Source: JAJDOD01 sp050299835 | GTDB lineage: Bacteria > Pseudomonadota > Alphaproteobacteria > Rhodobacterales > Rhodobacteraceae | Assembly: GCA_050299835.1 (NCBI GenBank) | Contig: JBNKWP010000005.1 | Location: 62,001 to 126,000 of the forward strand | Direction: 5' to 3' | DNA length: 64,000 bases | Shown here: positions 43,255 to 52,256 of the stretch, one piece after another | Layout: every line of letters starts with the position of its first letter | Position numbering within the stretch: position 1 is the first letter of the stretch | Notes under the pieces: generated by a model | What the model saw: only the letters and a program-made list of their open reading frames with translations | What the model was told of the DNA's origin: nothing | Databases searched by the model: none | Made by a program: the position numbers and the translations under genes

Positions 43255-45243
43255 ATGTTCAGAGCCCTTTTTGCGGCTTCCCTGATCTGTGCAAGCGGTG
43301 CTTCGGCAGAATCGCCACCCAATGTCCTGCGCGTGGCGAATGTCCCCGCGTCGGAACGCCCGGTCGCACCTGCACTGCGCGCCGTGGATCGCCATGTCAC
43401 CCAAAGCATCGGGGAATGGCATCGCCTCCGGGCTGGCAAGGGCAGTTTCGACGATGCCATCCGCTTTATCGCCGCGCATGGCGACTGGCCCGGCTTGAAG
43501 CTTCTCAGAAAGAACACCGAAGAGCACCTGCCAATCGGCCAAAGATCGGACGATGTCCTCGCGTTCTTCGCCGAAGAGCCTCCTCAGACCGGCTACGGCG
43601 CGCGCGCGTTGATCGCGGCGCATCGCGCCAGGGGCGACATGGACGCGGCGCATGATGCGGTCATTCTGGCCTGGCGCACGATGACGATGACGGCGGAGGA
43701 CGAGACGGCCCTGCTCTCCGTCTACGGCGACATTCTGAAAGACCACCACGAAACCCGGCTCGACATGTTGCTCTGGCGCGGCGCGGAGGTCGGGGCGGGA
43801 CGCATGCTGCCATTGGTCAGCGACGGCTGGCAGAAACTGGCGCGGGCACGAATGGCGCTTCGCGACAACGGCAAGGGCGTGAACGGGCTGATCGACGCCG
43901 TACCGAAGTCATTGAAGGCCGATCCGGGCCTCGCCTTCGAACGGATGCAATGGCGCGCCCGCAACAGGCTTCCCGATGGCGCGATGGAAATGATCTTCGC
44001 CGCCAGCCCCAACGCCCTCGGCGAAGCCGAACGCTGGGCCGGGTGGCGGCGCAGCTACGCCCGGATGGAAATGCGGGCCGGGCGCATCGACAACGCCTAC
44101 CGCCTCGCCTCCCAGCACGGGCTGACCGAAGGCTCGCATTTCGCCGATCTGGAATGGCTGTCGGGCTATCTCGCCCTGACCTATCTCAAGGACGGGGACA
44201 CGGCACTGGAACATTTCCTGCGCTTCCGCGGCGCGGTGGAAACGCCGATCTCGCTCGGTCGGGCCGGATATTGGGAAGGCCGGGCGCATGAGCTTCGCGG
44301 CGACAGGGAGGCGGCCATGCTCGCCTATGCCTTCGGGGCCGAATACCAGACAAGCTTCTACGGATTGCTCGCCGCCGAAAAGGCAGGCGTGCCGATGGAT
44401 GCCCGAATGGTCGGAAACGGTCGCTACCCCGATTGGCGGGACACCTCCTTCGCCGACAGTTCCGTCTTCGCGGCGGTGCGCCATTTCATCGCCAACGGCC
44501 AGCGCAACATGGCGGAACAGTTCGTCCGCCACATGACAAAAACGCTACCCGCCGATGAGATCGGCAGCCTCGGCGACTTCGTCCTTGCGGCCAACGAACC
44601 GCATCTCGCCGTGATGATCGGCAAACAGGCCGCGCGGCGCGGGATCGTGGTGCCACGGGCCTATTACCCGGTGACCTCGCTGGGTGCCGCAGGCGCAGCC
44701 GTGCCGCCTGAACTGACATTGGCGATCGCGCGACGGGAGAGCGAGTTCGACCCGGTGGTCACCAGCGGCGCAGGGGCCCGTGGCCTGATGCAGTTGATGC
44801 CCGCCACGGCGCAGGCGGTCGCCGGATATCTGGAAATCGGCTACGACCGGGACCGGCTTCTGAGTGACCCGGCCTATAATGCCCGGCTCGGAAACGCCTA
44901 TCTCGACGAGTTGATGGAGATCTTCGACGGCAACGTCATCATGGTCGCCGCCGGTTACAACGCGGGTCCGAACCGGCCCCTGCGCTGGATGCGTCAGCGG
45001 GGCGATCCCACACGCGGCGAAGTCGATATCGTCGACTGGATCGAACACATCCCGTTCGACGAGACACGGAACTACGTCATGCGCGTCAGCGAAAGCCTTC
45101 CGATCTACCGCGCGCAACTGGCCGGAGAAACGGCGCCGCTGACCTTCAAAGCGGAAATCACCGGTCGCCCCGGCCATATCCGTCAGGCGAAGCAGGGCGA
45201 ACCGGTGCGCCCGCGCCCGCGTCCAACCGCGCTCACCGATTAG
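43255..45243 (+). CDS. Soluble lytic murein transglycosylase (Slt70-like)
   Basis: A 662-aa periplasmic enzyme that cleaves the glycan strands of peptidoglycan. A signal peptide (MFRALFAASLICASGASA) supports ATG 43255 over an earlier in-frame start. A long alpha-helical superhelix region precedes the C-terminal SLT domain with catalytic Glu in LAIARRESEFDP, then GARGLMQLMPATAQ and AAGYNAGPNRP. Its last four bases overlap the convergent dinB gene. Confidence 0.92.
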   Translation: MFRALFAASLICASGASAESPPNVLRVANVPASERPVAPALRAVDRHVTQSIGEWHRLRAGKGSFDDAIRFIAAHGDWPGLKLLRKNTEEHLPIGQRSDDVLAFFAEEPPQTGYGARALIAAHRARGDMDAAHDAVILAWRTMTMTAEDETALLSVYGDILKDHHETRLDMLLWRGAEVGAGRMLPLVSDGWQKLARARMALRDNGKGVNGLIDAVPKSLKADPGLAFERMQWRARNRLPDGAMEMIFAASPNALGEAERWAGWRRSYARMEMRAGRIDNAYRLASQHGLTEGSHFADLEWLSGYLALTYLKDGDTALEHFLRFRGAVETPISLGRAGYWEGRAHELRGDREAAMLAYAFGAEYQTSFYGLLAAEKAGVPMDARMVGNGRYPDWRDTSFADSSVFAAVRHFIANGQRNMAEQFVRHMTKTLPADEIGSLGDFVLAANEPHLAVMIGKQAARRGIVVPRAYYPVTSLGAAGAAVPPELTLAIARRESEFDPVVTSGAGARGLMQLMPATAQAVAGYLEIGYDRDRLLSDPAYNARLGNAYLDELMEIFDGNVIMVAAGYNAGPNRPLRWMRQRGDPTRGEVDIVDWIEHIPFDETRNYVMRVSESLPIYRAQLAGETAPLTFKAEITGRPGHIRQAKQGEPVRPRPRPTALTD

Positions 45244-46493
45244 CGCAACGCCCGCCCTTTGATGATTGCGTCCGATCCGAACCGCGCCCGGATCTGATCC
45301 GAAGCCCGCTCCGCCCCCGCCCGTTGCGTCGCCTGCGGATCCAGTAGATCGCCCCCGGTGTCGGCCCTGTCCGCGTTGGACAGATGCGATATGCCCACCC
45401 CGATCAGCCTGTATGGTCCTTCGTCCCCCACCTGATCGAACAGCGCCCGCGCCGTCCGATAGATGCGGTCGGCGATCTGCGTCGGATCGCCCAGTTGCGA
45501 CTGCCGCGTCAGAATACGGTGGTTGGCCCGCTTCAGCTTCAGCGTCACCACCCGCCCCGCCTTGTCCTTGGCCTTCGCCCGGTCCGCCACATTCTCCGCC
45601 AGCCGCCAGATATGGCCATCGAGGATATCCACGTCATTGGTATCCTCGAAGAACGTCGTCTCGTTCGAAATCGACTTGACCGGAGTATGCGCACTGACCC
45701 GCCTGCGATCCTCTCCCCGCGCCAGATGGTAAAGCCGCTCCCCCATCGACCCGAACCGCGCGACCAGATCCGCCTTCTCCCACCTCAACAGATCGGAAAA
45801 CGTCCGCACACCGGCCTTCTCCAACGACGCTTGCGCCTGCGTCCCCACCCCCCAGATCAGCCGCACCGGCTTGTCCCGCAGGAACGCCGCCGTCTCCGCC
45901 GCGCCGATGATCGAAAACCCCCGCGGCTTGTCGAGATCGGAGGCGACCTTGGCCAGAAACTTGTTATGCGACAACCCGATGGACCCGGAGATGCCGAGAT
46001 CCTCCTCCATCCGCCGCACCAGCCCCGCCAGCATCACCGCGGGCGGCTTGCCATGCAGCCGCGCCGTGCCGCTCAGATCCATGAAAGCCTCGTCCAGCGA
46101 CAAGGGCTCCACCACCGGCGTCAGGTCATCCATCATCGCGCGTATCTGCCGGCTGACCTCGACATAGGCGCTCATCCGCCCCCGCACCACGACAGCCTCG
46201 GGGCAAAGCTTCAGCGCCTGGAACATCGGCATCGCCGACCGCACCCCCTTGATCCGCGCGATATAGCAGGCGGTGGACACCACCCCCCGCTTGCCGCCGC
46301 CGATGATGACGGGCTTGTCCCGCAACTCGGGATTGTCGCGCTTCTCGACCGAAGCATAAAACGCATCGCAATCCATATGCGCGATGGACAGATCGAACAG
46401 CTCGGGATGCGACATCACGCGCGGACGCCCGCAGTCCGGGCAGCGGGATCCGGCGTCGAACATGTGCAGGCAATCGCGGCAAAGGGCTGGCAT
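45240..46493 (-). CDS. dinB: DNA polymerase IV with N-terminal zinc-ribbon-like extension
   Basis: A 417-aa Y-family translesion polymerase. Catalytic acids are in IAHMDCDAFYASVE (D41) and SLDEAFMD; GLSHNKFLAKVASDLDKPRG is the fingers/thumb region. Unusually, 28 residues precede the polymerase core and contain C5, C8, C18 and C21 (C-R-D-C ... C-P-D-C), a zinc-ribbon-like motif. Since the frame opens with ATG and MPALCRDC, the extension seems genuine, but ATG at the M of MSHPELF is an alternative start. Confidence 0.9.
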   Translation of the reverse strand: MPALCRDCLHMFDAGSRCPDCGRPRVMSHPELFDLSIAHMDCDAFYASVEKRDNPELRDKPVIIGGGKRGVVSTACYIARIKGVRSAMPMFQALKLCPEAVVVRGRMSAYVEVSRQIRAMMDDLTPVVEPLSLDEAFMDLSGTARLHGKPPAVMLAGLVRRMEEDLGISGSIGLSHNKFLAKVASDLDKPRGFSIIGAAETAAFLRDKPVRLIWGVGTQAQASLEKAGVRTFSDLLRWEKADLVARFGSMGERLYHLARGEDRRRVSAHTPVKSISNETTFFEDTNDVDILDGHIWRLAENVADRAKAKDKAGRVVTLKLKRANHRILTRQSQLGDPTQIADRIYRTARALFDQVGDEGPYRLIGVGISHLSNADRADTGGDLLDPQATQRAGAERASDQIRARFGSDAIIKGRALR

Positions 46494-46548
46494 CAGGCCG
46501 CCAGATTACCGCCAATCGCAGCCCCGAAACAGGTCTTTCTTCCTGGTG

Positions 46549-46614
46549 AAAATACTCTCAGGGGGTCCGGGGGACGACGTCCCCCGGCATCGCGACGGCG
46601 AAGCCGGCGCAACC
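46549..46614 (-). repeat. Dispersed stop-proximal repeat, copy B
   Basis: After the Gfo/Idh stop, on the minus strand: GGTTGCGCCGGCTTCGCC, hairpin CCGGGGGACGTCGTCCCCCGG and CCCCCTGAGAGTATTTT. The 20-base block CGCGACGGCGAAGCCGGCGC is identical to copy A at 11347-11408. Confidence 0.65.
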
Positions 46615-46616
46615 CC

Positions 46617-47705
46617 TCAGAACACCAGACGCCGCTCCGTCCGGGGAACCACCCGCACGCAATCGGAGGTCGGATGGTTGTCGCGCACCGGCGTCTCGAT
46701 CGCCTGCGCCTGTCCCGTCTTCGCCGCCGCCTCGATCGCCAGAAGCGCCCGCACATCGGCCAGCCCTTCCTCGCCATCGGGCACCGGTCGCGTGCCGGTC
46801 AGAATGCAGTCCGAGAAATAGGCCGCCTGACCGCCGAAATGATCGCTGTCAGGAACCTCGATCTTCTGAACCTCGCGCCCCTTCGACAGCCAGATTTGCG
46901 GCGTCAGGCGGAAATCGAAGCACTGCTCCACCGTGATCACCCCCTTGGTCCCGATGATCCGGTAGGTGTCGGTGTCATCCGCCTCGAAACTGAACAGGAA
47001 CTGCGCCAGCTTCTCGCCGGGAAAGGCCAGCGTAACGGCCATCGAGCCCTCGACCTCCCGGAAGCGCGGATCATCCACACCGTGGCTCTTGATCGCCACC
47101 GCCTGGGTCGGCTCGGAGGCGAAGGCATGACGCACGGCATTCACGCAATAGACCCCGATATCCTGCAACGGCCCGCCCCAATGCTCCGCCAGCAGCCGGT
47201 GATTGTCGTCGCCCGACTGGAAGGAGAAGGAGCAGACGAAATGCCGGGGCTCGCCGATCTCACCCGCGCGGATCAGGTCCAGCACCTTCACCGTCCCCGG
47301 CTCGGAATGCAGCCGATAGGCGGTCATCAGGAAGACGCCGTTTTCTTCCGCCGCTGCGATCATCGCCTCGCATTCCGCGACGGATATGGCGAGCGGTTTC
47401 TCCACCAGCGCGTGCTTTCCGGCCTTCATGGCACGAATGGCATAATCGGCATGCATGGAGTTCGGCAGCGCGACATACACCGCGTCGCAGACATCATCTG
47501 CCAGCATCGCATCATAGTCGTCATAGGAAACGACCTTCGGAATATCATAGAACTCCGCCAGTTTCCCCGCACCCTCGGCATTGCCCGACACGATGGCCGT
47601 AACAACCGAATTTTCCACCTGCGGAATGGCGGGCAGAAACGCTTCCTGGCTGATCCACCCTGCGCCCACCACGGCGTAGCGCACCGGTCCCTTGTTCTCG
47701 GCCAT
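46617..47705 (-). CDS. Gfo/Idh/MocA family oxidoreductase
   Basis: A 362-aa NAD(P)-dependent sugar- or inositol-type dehydrogenase. The Rossmann motif is YAVVGAGWISQEAFLPA, and V-E-K-P in HALVEKPLAIS is the conserved Lys-Pro pair. The C-terminal domain (EHWGGPLQDIGVYCVNAVRHAF) has the family D-I-G-x-Y-x-x-N. The substrate cannot be told. ATG 47705 has GGGAGG nine bases upstream. It lies just downstream of ureG on the same strand, but its link to urea use is unknown. Confidence 0.88.
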   Translation of the reverse strand: MAENKGPVRYAVVGAGWISQEAFLPAIPQVENSVVTAIVSGNAEGAGKLAEFYDIPKVVSYDDYDAMLADDVCDAVYVALPNSMHADYAIRAMKAGKHALVEKPLAISVAECEAMIAAAEENGVFLMTAYRLHSEPGTVKVLDLIRAGEIGEPRHFVCSFSFQSGDDNHRLLAEHWGGPLQDIGVYCVNAVRHAFASEPTQAVAIKSHGVDDPRFREVEGSMAVTLAFPGEKLAQFLFSFEADDTDTYRIIGTKGVITVEQCFDFRLTPQIWLSKGREVQKIEVPDSDHFGGQAAYFSDCILTGTRPVPDGEEGLADVRALLAIEAAAKTGQAQAIETPVRDNHPTSDCVRVVPRTERRLVF

Positions 47706-47783
47706 GCTCAAATACCTCCCTTGAATTCACTGGCGCGCATAAAAGACCGCATCCCTCAGGATCGCAAGCCTTCTTGCACTCAC

Positions 47784-48416
47784 CTATTCGGCGGCGATAC
47801 CCGCCAGGTCGAGCCCGCCGATCTCGGCGATCTGCCGGATCACCGCCTGTACGCCCTCGCCACGCCGCAGCGCCGTGAAGACGAAGGGCCGCCCGTCGCG
47901 CATCCGCGTCGCATCCCGCTCCATCACCTCAAGCGATGCGCCCACATGCGGTGCCAGATCGGTCTTGTTGATGATCAGCACATCGGATTTGGTGATCGCA
48001 GGCCCGCCCTTGCGCGGAATCTCCTCGCCAGCGGCGACGTCGATCACGTAAAGCGTCAGATCGGCCAGTTCCGGGCTGAACGTGGCCGACAGGTTGTCGC
48101 CGCCGGACTCGATCAGCACGATCTCCACTTCCGGATGCCGCTCGACCATCTTTGCCACGGCTGCAAGGTTGATCGAGGCATCTTCCCGGATCGCAGTATG
48201 CGGGCATCCGCCCGTTTCCACCCCGATCACCCGATCGGCGGGCAGGATCTGCATCCGCATCAGCGCCTCGGCATCTTCCTGCGTGTAGATGTCATTGGTG
48301 ATGACCCCGATGGAATGCGTCTCCTTCAACGCCTCCGCCAGCCGCGCGGTCAGCGTCGTCTTGCCCGCGCCGACCGGGCCGCCGATGCCGATCCGAAGGG
48401 GTCCGTGTTTGCTCAT
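47784..48416 (-). CDS. ureG: Urease accessory GTPase UreG
   Basis: A 210-aa SIMIBI GTPase that delivers nickel and drives urease activation. P-loop GPVGAGKTT (about 11-19), the metal-binding Cys-Pro-His in GVETGGCPHTAIRED and the guanine site NKTD are visible. Its start overlaps the ureF stop by four bases. It is the last gene of the urease cluster. Confidence 0.96.
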   Translation of the reverse strand: MSKHGPLRIGIGGPVGAGKTTLTARLAEALKETHSIGVITNDIYTQEDAEALMRMQILPADRVIGVETGGCPHTAIREDASINLAAVAKMVERHPEVEIVLIESGGDNLSATFSPELADLTLYVIDVAAGEEIPRKGGPAITKSDVLIINKTDLAPHVGASLEVMERDATRMRDGRPFVFTALRRGEGVQAVIRQIAEIGGLDLAGIAAE

Positions 48417-49036
48417 GACTGGAATAGCCTCGGCTCAAGGGATTCGTGGCGCATCGCCGCAATGTCGGAAAGAAACGCCGCGTTCGCAAGATCGTCGAGT
48501 GTGAAACCCGCCGCCTCTCTCCCCAGCTTGTCACAAGCCGGAGCCAGGGCCGCAAGAACCGCCTGCCCCTCTGTCTGGCCGAGGGGAACCAGCCGGACAG
48601 CAGCGGACACAAGGTTAGCCGCAAAAGACTGCGCATAAAGCGCGGCCGTTTCCTCAAGCGGAAGGTCTTTCAACGCCGCGGCCCGTCCGACTGCGACAGG
48701 ATAGAGCAAATCCGGAAGATCCAGTTCCCAGACGCTTCGAACCGTCCGCGCAAAGGCCGCGCCCAACTGTTGCGCCTCCTCCAACCGCTCGGCTGAAGGC
48801 TGGAAGGCACGGGCCACCATATCTGCGTCCGGCTCTTTCCTCCAGGCCGCCGCCAGAAGGACGATATCGGACCTGATTGAGCCATGGTCGAACAGATCCC
48901 CAAGCCAAAACCGCAAATCTCCGGCACAGCCGATGCGCCCCTCCCGCACCGCCGTCTCCACCCCATGGGAAAACGCAAACGCCCCCACCGGAAAAGCAGG
49001 CGAAAGCCATTGCGACAGGGTCAGCAAGTCCTTCAT
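48413..49036 (-). CDS. ureF: Urease accessory protein UreF
   Basis: A 207-aa helical protein, part of the UreDFG activation complex on apo-urease. The N-terminus MKDLLTLSQWLSPAFPVGAFAFSHGVETAV is the family hallmark, which fixes ATG 49036 as the start. The rest is Ala/Leu-rich helices. A dispersed repeat separates it from ureE. Translation is coupled to ureG by an ATGA overlap. Confidence 0.93.
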   Translation of the reverse strand: MKDLLTLSQWLSPAFPVGAFAFSHGVETAVREGRIGCAGDLRFWLGDLFDHGSIRSDIVLLAAAWRKEPDADMVARAFQPSAERLEEAQQLGAAFARTVRSVWELDLPDLLYPVAVGRAAALKDLPLEETAALYAQSFAANLVSAAVRLVPLGQTEGQAVLAALAPACDKLGREAAGFTLDDLANAAFLSDIAAMRHESLEPRLFQS

Positions 49037-49040
49037 CGGT

Positions 49041-49118
49041 CTAAAAATATCCGGGCGAGGTTCGGAGGAGCAAAGCCCCCCCAGCAACGCGACGTGCGCA
49101 GCACGGCGCCAATCCTGC
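49041..49118 (-). repeat. Dispersed stop-proximal repeat, copy F, between ureE and ureF
   Basis: After the ureE stop on the minus strand there is GGGGGGCTTTGCTCCTCCG and then CGCCCGGATATTTTT, ending nine bases before ureF. This is a degenerate copy of the same element as copies A, B and C. Confidence 0.45.
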
Positions 49119-49120
49119 CA

Positions 49121-49591
49121 TCAGTGTTCATGCGCCGTTGCTCCGTGCTCATGCGAATGGGTCCGACCATGACCATAGGCCCCGCCTTCCGGCGTGAATG
49201 GTTCGTCAACCTCGGTCAGCGTCGCCCCCAGATGCTCCAGCATGTGCCCGATCACCTTGTCGCGCTGGATCAGCAGCCTCTCCGCCTCGATCCGGCAGGG
49301 CGTGTGACGGTTGCCGATATGCCAGGCCAGCCGGGCAAGATCCGGACCGGTCACCGCGTAAAGCGCCTCGGGCGCGGCGGCGATCTCGATCAGCCGACCG
49401 TCCTCCAGCTCGAACGCCTCGCCCGCGTCCAGCGACGTGGTCTTGCTCAAATCGGCAAGGAACCGCGTCCCGCCCGCTCCCGTCAGCGTCTTCCGGCGCA
49501 GAAACCGGTCGTCATAGGTCAGGACACAGCGGTCGGCGGCCTCCGCCCAGTCCCCGGCGGATCGGACAACAGAGGCAACGGGCAGGGTCAT
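49121..49591 (-). CDS. ureE: Urease accessory nickel chaperone UreE
   Basis: A 156-aa nickel-carrying protein. The N-terminal peptide-binding-like domain reads LTYDDRFLRRKTLTG, and the C-terminal metal-binding domain contains WHIGNRHTPCRIEAERLLIQ with the conserved His. The tail is His-rich (HGRTHSHEHGATAHEH) and binds Ni. AAGGAG lies before ATG 49591. The ATG overlaps the stop of a hypothetical gene upstream. Confidence 0.93.
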   Translation of the reverse strand: MTLPVASVVRSAGDWAEAADRCVLTYDDRFLRRKTLTGAGGTRFLADLSKTTSLDAGEAFELEDGRLIEIAAAPEALYAVTGPDLARLAWHIGNRHTPCRIEAERLLIQRDKVIGHMLEHLGATLTEVDEPFTPEGGAYGHGRTHSHEHGATAHEH

Positions 49592-50145
49592 GGAAGCTCC
49601 TTCGAAATCGAAACGGGGGGCCGCGCATCGTAATAGCCCGGACCGCCAAATCCGACCAAAACCGGGACATCGAGGCCGAACAAATAGATGAACTCGACCA
49701 GGCTCTTCTCGTCCGGATTGGTGTAATAGGTCTGGACCCCGATGGCATCGTATTCGCAATCGCCGATCCGATAGCGCCCCGTGCCACGGGTGTGAACGGA
49801 AAACGGCAGACGCTCGATTTCCTCACCGGTCTGGTCGATTGTGATCTGCTCTCCCGCCATCCCGGTCCACGGGCGCGGCGGCACAAGCGAACTTGTATCG
49901 AACGTATACTTGAACCGGTCCACGCTGTCCGACCCGACCTCGCGATATCCGGTCTCCAGAAGACCGCCGGACGCTTCGTACTCGTAAACGGCGTCGCCCG
50001 AATACTCGGTCTCGAACACCGCGCCCGAGGCATCGCGCCGGATGATCGAGTAACTTCCGTCGGCATATTCGACACGAAACCCGGTCAGGGCGTCGTCAGC
50101 CGTCGGACAGGCAACCGCCCCGACCGGCAAACATGCCAGCGTCAG
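49588..50145 (-). CDS. Hypothetical secreted-type protein upstream of ureE (start uncertain)
   Basis: An open frame of about 185 codons ending inside the ureE start (ATGA overlap). It reads L-T-L-A-C-L-P-V-G-A-V-A-C-P, like the second half of a signal peptide, then a beta-rich domain with repeated Asp/Tyr/Gly (FRVEYADGSYSIIRRDASG, VYEYEASGGLLETGYREVG, YYTNPDEKSLVEFIYLFG). No ATG or GTG in frame precedes the hydrophobic part; a CTG at 50143, a TTG at 50128 or a frameshift near the DUF1127 stop must be assumed. Function unknown. Confidence 0.5.
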   Translation of the reverse strand: MTLACLPVGAVACPTADDALTGFRVEYADGSYSIIRRDASGAVFETEYSGDAVYEYEASGGLLETGYREVGSDSVDRFKYTFDTSSLVPPRPWTGMAGEQITIDQTGEEIERLPFSVHTRGTGRYRIGDCEYDAIGVQTYYTNPDEKSLVEFIYLFGLDVPVLVGFGGPGYYDARPPVSISKELP

Positions 50146-50375
50146 AGATAATAGATATCCCGGAAGACATGATGCACGATCCGGTCGCGGCTGAGGCCCA
50201 GATTGGCCAGTTCGCCGTCGCTCATGGCCTGAAGCGCCTCGATCTCCCGCAGTCGCGTATTGCTCTCGCGGCTCAACGCCAATGCGCGCCCGAACAGGGT
50301 GAATGCGCTGCCGATGCTGCTGAAGACCCGATGCGCCCATGAAGCCGGGTGAGCGGAATAGGTGATATGTGCCAT
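50142..50375 (-). CDS. DUF1127 domain protein
   Basis: A 77-aa protein with an Arg-rich C-terminal DUF1127 segment: LREIEALQAMSDGELANLGLSRDRIVHHVFRDIYYL. DUF1127 proteins in alphaproteobacteria bind RNA or modulate phosphate and carbon metabolism. GCGAGG lies before ATG 50375. It is 111 bases downstream of ureC and touches the next hypothetical gene; it interrupts the usual ureC-ureE order. Confidence 0.88.
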   Translation of the reverse strand: MAHITYSAHPASWAHRVFSSIGSAFTLFGRALALSRESNTRLREIEALQAMSDGELANLGLSRDRIVHHVFRDIYYL

Positions 50376-50486
50376 TGGAAACCTCGCTTGGTGTCTGGTT
50401 TCCTCCCTTGCGTTCAAATTGGGTCATCGATGCTGACATTACCACTGTCGTTTGACCAAGGCCGTTATGCATGGGCTGCATGACCA

Positions 50487-52238
50487 TCAGAACAGGAAAT
50501 ACCGTTGCGCCATCGGCAGCACTGACGCCGGTTCGCAGGTCAGCAACTCGCCATTGGCCCGCACCTCGTAGGTCTCGGGATGCACTTCGACCTCGGGCGT
50601 CGCATTGTTCAGGATCAGGTCCTTCTTGCCGATGTTTCGGGTGTTCTTCACCGCAAGAGTGGTCTTCGCCAGACCGAGCGCATCCCCGATGCCTTCCGTC
50701 AAGGCCGCCTCCGACACAAAGGTGACCGCCGAGTTCTCCAGCGACCGGCCATAGGCCCCGAACATCGGTCGCGTATAGACCGGCTGAGGCGTCGGGATCG
50801 AGGCATTGGGATCGCCCATCTGCGCACAGGCAATGGTCCCGCCCAGCAGAACCATCTCCGGCTTCACGCCGAAGAACGCCGGATGCCACAGCACCAGATC
50901 CGCGCGTTTTCCGACTTCGATGGAGCCGATCTCGTGGCTGATCCCATGCGCGATAGCCGGGTTGATCGTGTATTTCGCCACGTAACGGCGCACCCGGTAA
51001 TTGTCGTTGTCGCCGGTTTCCTCCGATAGCCGCCCGCGCTGCTTCTTCATCTTGTCAGCGGTCTGCCAGGTGCGGATCACTACTTCGCCCACCCGACCCA
51101 TCGCCTGGCTGTCCGACGCGATGATCGAAAACGCACCCATGTCATGCAGGATGTCCTCCGCCGCGATGGTCTCCCGCCGGATGCGGGACTCAGCAAAGGC
51201 CACATCCTCGGGGATCGACTTGTCGAGGTGGTGGCAGACCATCAGCATGTCCAGATGCTCTTCCAGCGTGTTCACCGTGAAAGGCCGCGTCGGGTTGGTG
51301 GAGGACGGCAGAACGTGGTCCTCGCCGCAGATCTTGATGATGTCCGGGGCGTGCCCGCCGCCCGCGCCCTCGGTGTGGAAGGCATGGATGGTCCGTCCCT
51401 TCATGGCCTTCACCGTGTTCTCGACGAAGCCGCTCTCGTTCAGCGTATCGGTGTGGATCATCACCTGCACGTCCATCGCATCCGCCACGCTCAGGCAGCA
51501 GTCGATAGCTCCCGGAGTGGTCCCCCAATCCTCGTGCAGCTTCAGCGAACAGGCCCCCGCCTTGACCTGCTCTTCGAGCGCAGCGGGGAGCGAAGCATTT
51601 CCCTTGCCCGCAAAGGCGAGGTTCATCGGAAACGCATCCGCCGCCTGAAGCATCCGCCCGATATGCCAGGGCCCCGGCGTGCAGGTCGTCGCCAGCGTCC
51701 CGTGCGCCGGACCAGTGCCACCGCCGAGCATCGTGGTCAGCCCCGAATGCAGCGCGTCCTCGATCTGCTGCGGGCAGATGAAATGGATATGGCTGTCGAA
51801 CCCGCCCGCCGTCAGGATGCGCCCCTCGCCCGCGATGGCCTCTGTCCCCGGCCCGACGATGATGTTCACGCCCGGCTGCGTGTCCGGGTTGCCGGCCTTG
51901 CCGATGGCGGCAATGCGCCCATCCTTCAACCCGATATCCGCCTTGAAGATGCCGGAATGATCGAGGACCAGGGCATTGGTTATGACCGTATCGACCGCGC
52001 CGTCGGCCCGGGTCGCCTGGGATTGCCCCATGCCGTCGCGGATCACTTTGCCACCGCCGAACTTGACCTCCTCGCCATAGACGGCCGCGTTCCCGCCCGA
52101 AACCGCTGCCCCCACGGCCTCCGCCGTCAGGTCGCGCTCGACCTCGATGATCAGATCGGTATCGGCAAGCCGCACCTTGTCGCCCGTGGTCGGGCCAAAC
52201 ATTGCGGCATAGTCGGAGCGGGAGATTTTTGCTGGCAT
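50487..52238 (-). CDS. ureC: Urease alpha subunit UreC
   Basis: The catalytic subunit of urease (583 aa here, slightly longer than usual), which hydrolyses urea to ammonia and carbamate. Nickel ligands H150 and H152 are in FDSHIHFICPQQ, the carbamylated Lys is K233 in ACSLKLHEDWG, and the flap Cys-His is in LMVCHHLDKSIPEDV. The start MPAKISRSDYAAMFGPTTGDK is typical. It is separated from ureB by an ACP-like gene, a mini ORF and a GNAT gene. Confidence 0.96.
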   Translation of the reverse strand: MPAKISRSDYAAMFGPTTGDKVRLADTDLIIEVERDLTAEAVGAAVSGGNAAVYGEEVKFGGGKVIRDGMGQSQATRADGAVDTVITNALVLDHSGIFKADIGLKDGRIAAIGKAGNPDTQPGVNIIVGPGTEAIAGEGRILTAGGFDSHIHFICPQQIEDALHSGLTTMLGGGTGPAHGTLATTCTPGPWHIGRMLQAADAFPMNLAFAGKGNASLPAALEEQVKAGACSLKLHEDWGTTPGAIDCCLSVADAMDVQVMIHTDTLNESGFVENTVKAMKGRTIHAFHTEGAGGGHAPDIIKICGEDHVLPSSTNPTRPFTVNTLEEHLDMLMVCHHLDKSIPEDVAFAESRIRRETIAAEDILHDMGAFSIIASDSQAMGRVGEVVIRTWQTADKMKKQRGRLSEETGDNDNYRVRRYVAKYTINPAIAHGISHEIGSIEVGKRADLVLWHPAFFGVKPEMVLLGGTIACAQMGDPNASIPTPQPVYTRPMFGAYGRSLENSAVTFVSEAALTEGIGDALGLAKTTLAVKNTRNIGKKDLILNNATPEVEVHPETYEVRANGELLTCEPASVLPMAQRYFLF

Positions 52239-52256
52239 TGTGGCTTCCTGACTTTC

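Noticed and set aside
45384..48638. A very long plus-strand open frame (1084 codons)
   Set aside because: It is antisense to dinB, the Gfo/Idh gene and ureG, which all have clear motifs. High-GC codon bias keeps the opposite frame open.
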